Made by a program: the position numbers and the translations under genes. The notes beneath the pieces were generated by a model. That model had not been told where the DNA came from. It saw nothing but the letters and a program-made list of their open reading frames with translations, and ran no database searches. Below are positions 55,205-64,000 of a stretch of DNA of 64,000 bases, piece by piece; positions within the stretch are counted from its first letter, which is position 1, and each line of letters opens with the position of its first letter. This DNA is from Pseudomonas sp. EpS/L25 (GTDB lineage Bacteria > Pseudomonadota > Gammaproteobacteria > Pseudomonadales > Pseudomonadaceae), in the NCBI RefSeq assembly GCF_001512295.1, contig NZ_LNUP01000011.1, forward strand, positions 689,781-753,780. Direction: 5' to 3'.

Positions 55205-58107
55205 GGCGGCAGCAACCCGAGCATATCGTTGAGATAGCGGTGACAGGTATCGACATGGAAGGTCCAGCGATGATCGGGGGCTAGGGGCTGGTCCCGCACA
55301 TCATCCCAGAAAATCTGCAGCGACCGGTCCTGGGCGAATACCGGCGCTCGCCCGGGCTGGCCCAACCAAAGCCGCCCACCACTCTGTAGCATGTAGCAGA
55401 ATCGCTCGGCTTCCGCGCTTTCCAGCGGGATGGTCAGCCTGAGTTCGTCAGCCCCCAGCAAGGCCTCGAACTCATCGCCACTCTGCCTATTCAGAGGCAC
55501 CCAGTCACCCGGATTGTCTTTACTGACTTGGCCCAGGACAGCTTGCTGCCAAGGCAGCACCCGGCGTAGCCAGGGCTCCAACTGCAGGGCGCGCCGTTGC
55601 AATAGCCCTTCCTGGTCAGGGTAGTGACTTTGGATAGCCTCCAGAATGGCGCCAACAAGTCGATCCACTAGACGCTCGGCAAGTCCGCCGACGCGTGCGG
55701 CGTTAAAACTCCTCAACGCTTCGCAAAGCGTTGACCGCGCTTGCTGATAGCCCTCCATCAGTTGGGCGTAGGCTCGTGCCTGCCAAAGCGCTCGGCGAAC
55801 CGTATAGGTGCGGGCGGTATAGTCCAGCCGCACGCTTACCTGTTGCCCCGCGAGCGTTCCCGCCAGACTGACCGCCAATTTACCGGCTATACCACCCAGA
55901 GTGACGCTCTTCGGTTGTGCCAGATCGAAGACTTGCCCGCCCACGAGCAGGTACCCCTGGCTGCCAGCGATGCAGGCATAGGTCAGGCTCATGGCCAGAT
56001 AGCCGTCAGGAATTTCCAGTTGGCTGCCCATTCCTGCAGGGTTGGCAACGACCAGATGGCTCGACGACAGTTTTTCCTGGGGTGCTTGCAAGATGAGCTG
56101 TAATCCGTAGCGATTCGCCAGACGTATGTAATCGGCCTGGGTAAGAGCCGCCGGCGTTGCAACGCCGGCATCGTCAGGTAACGACTCCCAGGGGGCAGCT
56201 GGCAATTGCCAGCGCTGCCCCGTCTCGGCATTGAGTTGGTCGATGAAACTCCGGGCGGGCGCTTGCAGCGACCAGTACAGGAACAGCCGTGGGCCAAAGT
56301 GGCGCAGCCGTGCCTCGCGTCGCTCAAGCAGCCAGTAGTGAAAACCGCGCCGGCTCTGCTCGCTGCAGTTGCTCAGACGTTGCCATCGGCTGCTTTCCCA
56401 ACGCGTCTGCACGACCCACTCCCGGGCCTGCCTTACTTTCTGGCGGAGCTGTCCGATAGCCTCATCGAAGAGGTGCTGGGCTTCCTGTCGTGCCGCCTCG
56501 ATGGGCTGGTAGTCCTGCCCAGAGACTCGCACAGGCTCTACCAGATAGTTTCCCTTGATGGTTTGGCTAAGACCATCGGCGCCATACTGCTCGGCCAGGT
56601 CGTTGAATTGAGTACGCTGAGCCACCTGTGGTAATTCCAGCGAGCGCTGATCGCTCGTCCTACGCTGCTGGAAGCGCCGTCCATGATCCAGTTGCGACTG
56701 CCGATCGTCGCGTACACTGGCTTCCTGATGCAGGCGACTGATCTGCCGTTCTCCAGGTAACAGATTGACCGTCTCGGCCAAGGGCCCGAGGCTGTAGCCA
56801 AGGCGGCTTTCGGCGCACTCATAAAGCTGACCGACTCCCAGCAGCAGGCCCGGAGGGGAACGACCATCCCCGCCCTGTGGCAAGGGGAACAAACGAGCGT
56901 CAAGTAACGGGCGGGCCTGCTGTGCCGCCTCGATGGCAGTCCGGCCAAGGAGCAGTTGGAGGTGCTGTACGAGAGCCAAGACTCGCAGCCCCTTGTCTAA
57001 TTCCTGCACAACGAAGTCCTGGCTCTGGTCCAAGATCAGTAGCACTGCGTAACTGTTGGCTAGGCGTTGTTGTTGCTGCTTGAAGTCGGTCGATTCGAAC
57101 AACTGCAGCGCCGGCATGCCGAAGAGCTGGTCCAGCGCTTGCGCCAAATCACCATGATCCCTGTGCGGCGTTTCCAGCAGTTGCCTAGCCTCCGGCTTCG
57201 CTAGTCGATTGAAGGGCGGGGTCAGTTCGCCGAGTTCAGGCACGTACTGGCCTATCCAGCCCTCCGCTCCGGCGCGGAACGCACCGGCCAGCTGCTGAAG
57301 CCCCGACAGCTTCGGCGCCTGCTTCAACAGAGCTTGATAAAAATCCGAAGCGTTGCTCAATTCGAAGAATCGGGTGCACGCCGCGTCCTCCGTCACCTTC
57401 GCTTCCGTCAGTAACAATGTCAGGAAGCCTAGTTGCTGGAACGGCTCCACGTCCCCCACCCCAGGATTGGTCGTCGGGTCCCGTTCCGGCGCAGGAGCAG
57501 GTACCGGAGGCCAACGCTCCAGGCGCTCGTCGTGCAGCTTGCCGGAGAGAATCGGAAGCCTGGCCTCGCATCGGCAATGGTTGTCAGGAGAGATGGTCAG
57601 GCTCAGGGAGCACTCCCAATGACTCAGGGGCGCCGGCAGATTGGTACGCCACTCCTGCCTGCCTACTCCCAAACTGGCCTCGAACGCCAGGCTGCCTGAT
57701 GACTCGGTGCTCACGCCCGGGATCTCGAGAGTGAGATTGATCCAAGTGGCCTTCTCTTTTTGAAGTTGCCAACTGGCCACCCAAGGAGGTGGTAGCTCCA
57801 GACGGCCTGCACTGACCTCGGGAGACAGCTCCATCTCCCATTCGTGGACCTTGGACGTCTGGTACCGGGGCTGGCCCTCCTGGCTGCGCACGCCCAACCA
57901 CCAGTACTCGTCCTCCTTGATCAAATACACAATCAGCAGCCAAGGCTTCGCGCCTGGCAGCAACCACCAGCCCCGTTCCAACGCGGCACTCGTCAGTTGA
58001 AAAGCCAGCGAGCGGCCACCGATTTGTACCTCCCCGGCGACCATGGGCTGCTCGACGTCCGTCTTCCAGTGCCACTCCAGCTGTGCCGAGCCGACATTCC
58101 GCCTCAT
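55189..58107 (-). CDS. Very large protein of unknown function (972 residues)
   Basis: I recognise no family. No signal peptide or membrane span is visible. The N-terminal 200 residues are beta-rich with many Trp; the middle (about 250–600) is helical with Leu/Gln-rich segments such as ALDQLFGMPALQLFESTDFKQQQQRL. A segment near 600–800 has alternating strands (QVSVRLDYTARTYTVRRALW). The C-terminus is again beta-rich. It overlaps the upstream sigma factor gene by four bases and the downstream collar gene by 16, so the three form one operon. The size and the collar partner suggest a structural or secreted assembly; this is inference. Confidence 0.8.
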   Translation of the reverse strand: MRRNVGSAQLEWHWKTDVEQPMVAGEVQIGGRSLAFQLTSAALERGWWLLPGAKPWLLIVYLIKEDEYWWLGVRSQEGQPRYQTSKVHEWEMELSPEVSAGRLELPPPWVASWQLQKEKATWINLTLEIPGVSTESSGSLAFEASLGVGRQEWRTNLPAPLSHWECSLSLTISPDNHCRCEARLPILSGKLHDERLERWPPVPAPAPERDPTTNPGVGDVEPFQQLGFLTLLLTEAKVTEDAACTRFFELSNASDFYQALLKQAPKLSGLQQLAGAFRAGAEGWIGQYVPELGELTPPFNRLAKPEARQLLETPHRDHGDLAQALDQLFGMPALQLFESTDFKQQQQRLANSYAVLLILDQSQDFVVQELDKGLRVLALVQHLQLLLGRTAIEAAQQARPLLDARLFPLPQGGDGRSPPGLLLGVGQLYECAESRLGYSLGPLAETVNLLPGERQISRLHQEASVRDDRQSQLDHGRRFQQRRTSDQRSLELPQVAQRTQFNDLAEQYGADGLSQTIKGNYLVEPVRVSGQDYQPIEAARQEAQHLFDEAIGQLRQKVRQAREWVVQTRWESSRWQRLSNCSEQSRRGFHYWLLERREARLRHFGPRLFLYWSLQAPARSFIDQLNAETGQRWQLPAAPWESLPDDAGVATPAALTQADYIRLANRYGLQLILQAPQEKLSSSHLVVANPAGMGSQLEIPDGYLAMSLTYACIAGSQGYLLVGGQVFDLAQPKSVTLGGIAGKLAVSLAGTLAGQQVSVRLDYTARTYTVRRALWQARAYAQLMEGYQQARSTLCEALRSFNAARVGGLAERLVDRLVGAILEAIQSHYPDQEGLLQRRALQLEPWLRRVLPWQQAVLGQVSKDNPGDWVPLNRQSGDEFEALLGADELRLTIPLESAEAERFCYMLQSGGRLWLGQPGRAPVFAQDRSLQIFWDDVRDQPLAPDHRWTFHVDTCHRYLNDMLGLLPPCADI

Positions 58108-58685
58108 CGCCTTGCGCTCGAGACAGCAGCGGTGTCCAAACGAGAGCGCAACTGTCGTCGAGCCAGTTGGACCCGCTTGCGCAGGTTAGGCTCGCTGAGG
58201 GTGTGGATGACAGCCAGTTCGTGGTACTCGATGCCCTGAATGCAGCGTTGCTGCAGAAGATCGCCCAGTGGCTTGGGCAATGAACCCAACGCCCTTTCTA
58301 GAACGTCTATCTCTTCCTGCAGGCAAGCCTGGCGCTCTGGGCAAAGTGCATGAGGCTGCCAGCAGATGTTGCCCTCCAGCTGGACATCCACGCTCTCCAG
58401 ATCACAGGTTCGCGGGATTCTACGCAGGTAGTCGATGCAGTGATTGCTAGCTACCCGGCGCATCCAGGCAGCGATATTCTGGATCGAATCCAGTAAGTCC
58501 GGCTGTCTCTCCAATTGCCCGAAGAGCCGTAGACGCAAGTCACTCAAGACATCCTCGGCTTCTTGACGGCTACGGATCATCTGACTGCATCTCTGCCACA
58601 TGATGGGCTCGTAGGCCATGAGAACGCTCCAGATTGCCGCTCGCTCCTGCCCCCCTTTACTCCCTGTCGCCAAGCTCTTAGCCAT
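58104..58685 (-). CDS. RNA polymerase sigma factor, sigma-70/ECF type
   Basis: A 193-residue sigma factor with region 2 (SRQEAEDVLSDLRLRLF, then IAAWMRRVASNHCIDYLRR) and region 4 (LPKPLGDLLQQRCIQGIEYHEL with a helix-turn-helix ending RKRVQLARRQLRSRL). No anti-sigma gene follows. The ATG at 58685 has AGGGA six bases upstream; another ATG precedes it directly. It is the first gene of an operon with the 972-residue protein and the collar protein and may direct their transcription. Confidence 0.88.
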   Translation of the reverse strand: MAKSLATGSKGGQERAAIWSVLMAYEPIMWQRCSQMIRSRQEAEDVLSDLRLRLFGQLERQPDLLDSIQNIAAWMRRVASNHCIDYLRRIPRTCDLESVDVQLEGNICWQPHALCPERQACLQEEIDVLERALGSLPKPLGDLLQQRCIQGIEYHELAVIHTLSEPNLRKRVQLARRQLRSRLDTAAVSSARR

Positions 58686-58938
58686 CATCGTTCCCTGAAT
58701 GGACTTAATTCCGGCGTCAGAACGTCTATCGCGGGCGTTCCAACTATCCGGCTGGAGCATTCAGGACGCAGCAGAAGAGCTTTTGTGACGAACACCTCAC
58801 TATTCGGGCCTGCAGTAGCAGGTAGATCCAATGAGCAAGTTGGCACATCACCCATCTGCCGCTTGATGTGATTCGCGGGGCTGGCGCCCCAGGCAAGCAT
58901 TGCGCTTGCAGTGCGGCTCGCCGAACCTAATCGAGCGT

Positions 58939-59107
58939 TCTAGCGTGGTGTTTCAGAAGTTAACTACACAATTTTGGCGGTGCTTTTTCGGCCTGGGCGG
59001 CGTTGCCACTCCTCGCCATAGCCCTGCTATGGCTCGTCGCGGCGCCTGGCCCAAGCCAAAAAATCACTCGCCAATTCTTGCGCGAACTTCTGAAACACCA
59101 CACTAGA
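58939..59107. mobile_element. Palindromic MITE-like element
   Basis: A 169-base element with terminal inverted repeats (GTGGTGTTTCAGAAGTT at the left, its complement at the right) inside a duplicated CTAG. The whole element is a long imperfect palindrome centred on GCCATAGCCCTGCTATGGC, so one strand can fold into one hairpin. There is no transposase gene. CTAG duplication fits an IS630-like donor, which is inference. The right CTAG supplies the TAG stop of the AraC gene next to it. Confidence 0.8.
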
Positions 59108-59975
59108 GGGCGGACCGCCGATACTCCGACGGACTGCACCCCGTACCTCGGCGAAAGAAACGCGCGAAGTAGGCGGCATCGACGAAACCCAGGACATCGG
59201 CGATCTCGGCCACACTGGAAGCGCTATACAGCAATAGCCGCCGGGCTTCGAGCAACAGGCGTTGGTGCACGATCGTCAAGGTATTGCTGCCCACCAGACG
59301 CTGGCACAGCGCATTGAGGTATACCGCCGTGATGCCCAATTCGCTGGCATAGCGCGCCACGGGCCAATGCTCGCGAAAGTGCACCTCGACCAAGGCCAGG
59401 AAGCGCTCCAGAAGCGACTCGCCACGCGAGCTCACCGCGGCAGAGCCTTCACGCAACCGTTGTCGCAGCAGCCAGACAGCCAGGTTGTCCAGCAGCCCCT
59501 GCAGTGCAATCTCGCGACCCGTCGCCCTGCCCTCGTACTCCTGCACCAGGCGGCCGACTAGTTGCCGTAACCAGCCCGCCTCCACGCCTTGGGGCAACAA
59601 TCGCTCCGGGCGCTGGAACAATCCCTGGCCGCCGCTGCCGCAGCGCTGGCGCAAAAGCTTCAGCAGCGGTAACGCCAGGGTGATCACCTCACCATCGATA
59701 TCGGGCTCGAAAGCGAAGGAATGGATACAGAGCGGAGGCAGCACCAAAAGAAAGGGGCCACGCAGTTCGCCCTGCCAGTCCTCCATCCGCGCGCGCGCAC
59801 GGCCACTACGGACGTAAAGCAGTTGTGCCAGATCCGCATGACGATGCGTAGCGATACTCCAGGCATGCAGCCGACTGCGACTCTCGATGGTTTCGCAATG
59901 CAGTAGATCGGGCCGCGACCAAGATTCGGCCTCGCCATACAGTTTGAATACGGGAACCGGGCTTTCGGCAGTCAT
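59103..59975 (-). CDS. pobR: AraC-family regulator of pobA
   Basis: A 290-residue AraC regulator: an N-terminal cupin-like sensor (DLAQLLYVRSGRARARMEDW, HSFAFEPDIDGEVITL) and C-terminal paired helix-turn-helix (VAEIADVLGFVDAAYFARFFRRGTG). It is divergent from pobA, the classical position of PobR, which activates pobA in response to 4-hydroxybenzoate in Pseudomonas. The ATG at 59975 with AGG upstream is preferred over a TTG two codons earlier. The stop codon lies in the CTAG target of the MITE-like element. Confidence 0.9.
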   Translation of the reverse strand: MTAESPVPVFKLYGEAESWSRPDLLHCETIESRSRLHAWSIATHRHADLAQLLYVRSGRARARMEDWQGELRGPFLLVLPPLCIHSFAFEPDIDGEVITLALPLLKLLRQRCGSGGQGLFQRPERLLPQGVEAGWLRQLVGRLVQEYEGRATGREIALQGLLDNLAVWLLRQRLREGSAAVSSRGESLLERFLALVEVHFREHWPVARYASELGITAVYLNALCQRLVGSNTLTIVHQRLLLEARRLLLYSASSVAEIADVLGFVDAAYFARFFRRGTGCSPSEYRRSAL

Positions 59976-60008
59976 GCACAACCTGGGCGATAGGCGAACG
60001 AATCCTTG

Positions 60009-61305
<1,297 letters not shown>

Positions 61306-61383
61306 GCGGGACTCGTCATGGGTGGTGACGGGCACGCGACTGGTGCATGATGGCGCCCCCGTTCCGCCTGGCCCGCCCTTCCC

Positions 61384-62160
61384 ATGCTCGATTTCGCTCT
61401 GGACCCCACGACCCTGCTGCTGCTCGCCGGGGTCGCCTTCCTCGCCGGCTACATCGACGCCATCGCCGGCGGTGGAGGGCTGCTGACGGTCCCGGCATTG
61501 CTGATGGCCGGCGTGCCGCCGCATCTGGCCATCGGCACCAACAAGCTCAGCTCCACCTTCGGCAGCGCCACGGCAGCCTATACCTTCTATCGCCGCAAGC
61601 TCTTCCAGCCACGCCAATGGCGTAATGCCCTGATCGCCACGGCCGTCGGGGCCGGCGTGGGTGCGCTGATCGCTCATCACCTACCGGCGGACTTCCTCAA
61701 TCAGCTGTTGCCGGTGGTGGTATTCAGCTGCGCCCTGTATCTGCTCTTCGGCGGTACGCCCAAGGCCCCGGTGCTTAGCGATGCCCCCGTGGCACAACGG
61801 CGCCAATGGCCGCAAGGCGTCACCCTGGGCATGTACGACGGGGTCTTCGGCCCGGGTACCGGTGCCTTCTGGACAGTCAGCAGCCTGCTGCTCTACCCGC
61901 TCGACCTGCTCAAGGCCAGCGGCGTCGCTCGCACCATGAATTTCGTCAGTAACGGCGTCGCCCTGGCGATGTTCATCGTCCTTGGCCAGGTCCTCTGGGT
62001 ACTCGGCCTGACCATGGGGCTGTCCTTGACCCTGGGTGCCTACCTGGGAGCGCGCAGTGCCATCGCCGGCGGCGCCAAGTTCATCCGCCCGGTGTTCATC
62101 TGCGTGGTGTTGGCCCTGACCGTGAAACTAATCTGGCAACACTGGTTTGCCGCCGCCTAA
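61384..62160 (+). CDS. TSUP (TauE/SafE-like) permease
   Basis: A 258-residue membrane protein with about eight spans and the two TSUP repeats, each opening with a Gly-rich helix (AGYIDAIAGGGGLLTVPALL; GMYDGVFGPGTGAFW). The family exports sulfite, sulfoacetate or related organosulfur anions, and this YfcA-like subgroup has no fixed substrate. It starts 79 bases after pobA and ends overlapping nudC by 33 bases on the opposite strand. Confidence 0.9.
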   Translation: MLDFALDPTTLLLLAGVAFLAGYIDAIAGGGGLLTVPALLMAGVPPHLAIGTNKLSSTFGSATAAYTFYRRKLFQPRQWRNALIATAVGAGVGALIAHHLPADFLNQLLPVVVFSCALYLLFGGTPKAPVLSDAPVAQRRQWPQGVTLGMYDGVFGPGTGAFWTVSSLLLYPLDLLKASGVARTMNFVSNGVALAMFIVLGQVLWVLGLTMGLSLTLGAYLGARSAIAGGAKFIRPVFICVVLALTVKLIWQHWFAAA

Positions 62161-62955
62161 CCGCTCGACCCGGTACAGGTCGATCAGATAGCGGGAGATG
62201 GAGAACGGCGGCGGCAGCAGCGGCAGATCCCGCAGGTCGAACCACCGGGCATCCTCGATCTCATCGGGCTGGCAGCGAATCTCACCGGCCAGGTAATCGA
62301 CGTGATAGCCGAGCATCAGGGAGTGCGGATAGGGCCAGTTCTGGCTGCCCTGATAGCGCAGGTTGCCGACCGTGACGCCGACCTCCTCCATGATCTCGCG
62401 GTGCACGCAGGCTTCCGCCGACTCCCCGGGCTCGACGAAGCCGGCGAGGGTACTGAAGACGCCCGGCGCGAAACGCGGCGAGCGCGCCAGCAGCACCTCG
62501 TCGCCACGCGTGATCAGGGCAATCATGCTGGGGGACAGGCGCGGATACTGGGTAAGCTGGCAATTCGGGCATTGCAGGCCACGCTGGCCATTCAGCGCGA
62601 AGGTCCGGGTGCCACATTGACCGCAGAAGCGGTGCTGGCGAGCCCAGACGCCAATCTGATTGGCATAGCCCAGCAGCTTGAACAGCGCATGGGGTGATTG
62701 CAGCATCAGCGGCCGTAGCGGCTGCCAGCTGCAAGCCTCGATATCGACAAGGGAATCGAGTTCCAGCAGCATCACTCGGCGGGACTGCCACTCGCCCAGG
62801 CCATGGTGGTCGCCTTCGAGCCGCTGGATTCGTGGATCTTCTGCAGCGAAGAGCACTTCACCCTCACAGCAGAGAAAGGCCTGGCCGCTATGAACGACCA
62901 CCAGGCCGGACGTCGACTGGGACGTCTGGAACCAACCGGGCCGCCACGCCGTCAT
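62128..62955 (-). CDS. nudC: NAD(H) pyrophosphatase / Nudix hydrolase
   Basis: A 275-residue NudC. It has a zinc ribbon (CGQCGTRT…CPNC), the Nudix box GFVEPGESAEACVHREIMEEVGV-type motif and the NADH-specific array, here SQNWPYPHS where SQPWPFPxS is usual. It hydrolyses NAD(H) and removes NAD caps from RNA. The ATG at 62955 overlaps the TGA of the upstream fimL gene, as in the fimL–nudC pair of P. aeruginosa. Confidence 0.93.
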   Translation of the reverse strand: MTAWRPGWFQTSQSTSGLVVVHSGQAFLCCEGEVLFAAEDPRIQRLEGDHHGLGEWQSRRVMLLELDSLVDIEACSWQPLRPLMLQSPHALFKLLGYANQIGVWARQHRFCGQCGTRTFALNGQRGLQCPNCQLTQYPRLSPSMIALITRGDEVLLARSPRFAPGVFSTLAGFVEPGESAEACVHREIMEEVGVTVGNLRYQGSQNWPYPHSLMLGYHVDYLAGEIRCQPDEIEDARWFDLRDLPLLPPPFSISRYLIDLYRVERLGGGKPVLPD

Positions 62956-64000
62956 GCGGCGGCCGAGGTCCAGCCCAGGGCGCGGATGCTCTGGGCAGCG
63001 ATGTCGAGGATTTCCGGCGTGCCGTCCTGATTCTCGGTGCCACCACTCTCGACGAAGAACTCGATGCTGCTGAGAGCGTCCGCCAGGACTTCCAGGGTGG
63101 CAGGCTCGCAAGTCTGCCCCCCTTCGATCATGCAGCGCTGGATGTAGCCGGTGCAGGCACGCACCAACTCGGCGGCGCGGGGGTTACCGAGGAAGAACAG
63201 CGCTCCGCGCACGGTATCGAGCAACGCGGGAACGGTGGCCAGATGCAGGGCATCGCCTCGCGAATCGAGGAAGGCACCGATCGCCCGCTTGGCCTCGCTC
63301 AGGCCGTTGTAGGCCTCGCGATGCAACAGGGCCTGCGCCTCGCCCAGCTGATAGTTGGCGACACTGACCTGCACGTCCTCGGCTTCGAGCGGCACGTCGA
63401 GCAACTTGCCCTGCCCCTCGGGTTGCGCCACCAGGCTCTCCACCAGCAGCAAGGCGTCCGCCAGAGGAACCAGATCCTCCAGGGTCAGGGATTTGTCCTT
63501 CCACTGGGAAAGCGTCGGTACGCATCGCTGCAATACCTCGCCAGCGTTCTGCTGGCCGACCATCTCCAGTGTCTTGCCGAGCACCCCGACCTGGACATAG
63601 AGCCGGGAGAAGTTGTCGGACACCGCCGAGCGACCGGACTCAGAGCCTGCACGGACCTCGCTCTCGATGACGTCGAGCAGGTCCTTGACCGTTTCCAGCT
63701 CTTCGCGAATCGCTGCGGAAAGCGAATGCATGACCGCATGGCCAGGGCCGGCGAGGCGCTTCTTGCCCGCTTCGAGCTGGGCATCGGTGAAGCCCAGGCG
63801 CTCGATACCATAGGCTGCCATCACCTGGCGCGGATGATCGCTATCGACGCCGGCGAGCGCCAGCAGATAGAGAAGCTCCTTGAGGGTGCTGCGCGCCGGC
63901 TCGTGCAACTCGTTGCCGAGCATCTGTCGCAATTCCCGGTCGACCCGGGCGAACAGCTGCTTGCGCTCGCGCGTGGCGGTCAGACGGCCTTGGGCGAAGC
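62952..64000 (-). CDS. fimL: FimL-like type IV pilus/cAMP regulator, 5' end missing
   Basis: The C-terminal 349 codons of a helical protein of the FimL family; the frame is open to the right edge, so the start lies outside. Residues such as DNFSRLYVQVGVLGKTLEMVGQ and LVRACTGYIQRCMIEGG resemble the Hpt-like bundles of ChpA/FimL. FimL links the Chp system to adenylate cyclase CyaB and twitching motility in P. aeruginosa. No phosphorylatable His was identified in the visible part. Its place directly before nudC supports the call. Confidence 0.85.
   Translation of the reverse strand, partial: FAQGRLTATRERKQLFARVDRELRQMLGNELHEPARSTLKELLYLLALAGVDSDHPRQVMAAYGIERLGFTDAQLEAGKKRLAGPGHAVMHSLSAAIREELETVKDLLDVIESEVRAGSESGRSAVSDNFSRLYVQVGVLGKTLEMVGQQNAGEVLQRCVPTLSQWKDKSLTLEDLVPLADALLLVESLVAQPEGQGKLLDVPLEAEDVQVSVANYQLGEAQALLHREAYNGLSEAKRAIGAFLDSRGDALHLATVPALLDTVRGALFFLGNPRAAELVRACTGYIQRCMIEGGQTCEPATLEVLADALSSIEFFVESGGTENQDGTPEILDIAAQSIRALGWTSAAA

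Noticed and set aside
54578-58685. Prophage explanation for the collar protein
   Set aside because: No integrase, terminase, portal, capsid or lysis gene is present, and the operon begins with a sigma factor.

Overview
The window is G+C-rich chromosomal DNA from a Pseudomonas, most likely of the P. oryzihabitans/P. psychrotolerans type, although the species call is an inference. The genus call rests on a fimL–nudC gene pair, a pobR/pobA pair, amidase genes closely resembling Pseudomonas amiE and amiB, and a CrcZ-family small RNA driven by a sigma-54 promoter. No rRNA, tRNA or CRISPR array was found.

1–6.4 kb: the end of a short-chain dehydrogenase gene, a class III aminotransferase and a glutamine-synthetase-family ligase form one operon. 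A small lipoprotein, a TPR38-type protein and a ProQ/FinO RNA chaperone follow. 6.4–19.9 kb is a complete amide/urea utilisation locus. It holds a LuxR-type response regulator and its partner, a 1130-residue fusion of an NCS1 transporter, a cysteine cluster and a hybrid histidine kinase. It also holds the ABC transporter urtABCDE, the formamidase genes fmdA and fmdB, the aliphatic amidase amiE and the AAA+ protein amiB. Nearly identical operators (TACGTCATCC-N2-CGTA) lie before urtA and before fmdA and probably bind the response regulator. Two inverted copies of a repeat element bracket urtABCDE.

20–36 kb looks like acquired accessory DNA. It carries a periplasmic molybdenum aldehyde oxidoreductase locus (paoABCD) in which paoC has an in-frame amber stop and the divergent LysR gene is frameshifted. 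Next come a group of small redox or stress genes (NADP-binding reductase, carboxymuconolactone decarboxylase, two cupins, cyclophilin-like proteins), two intact LysR regulators, an MFS transporter, a lipoprotein hydrolase and an aldo/keto reductase. 36–46.8 kb is a decaying, rearranged zone. Two degraded relatives of the replication-terminus protein Tus, a chemoreceptor, an aldo/keto reductase fused to the tail of a polyol-binding protein, a sorbitol-dehydrogenase-like SDR and a gutted saccharopine-dehydrogenase-like gene lie there, followed by a CrcZ/CrcY-type RNA and an intact tus gene.

46.8–53 kb holds phoD, a stand-alone aroA and a five-PAS hybrid histidine kinase. 53.3–58.7 kb holds genes of unknown function. 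The best candidate for an undescribed system is a translationally coupled three-gene operon encoding a sigma-70-family factor, a 972-residue protein of no recognised family and a phage-tail-collar protein. 58.9–64 kb holds a palindromic MITE-like element, pobR and pobA, a TSUP permease, nudC and the 3' part of fimL, which runs off the right edge.
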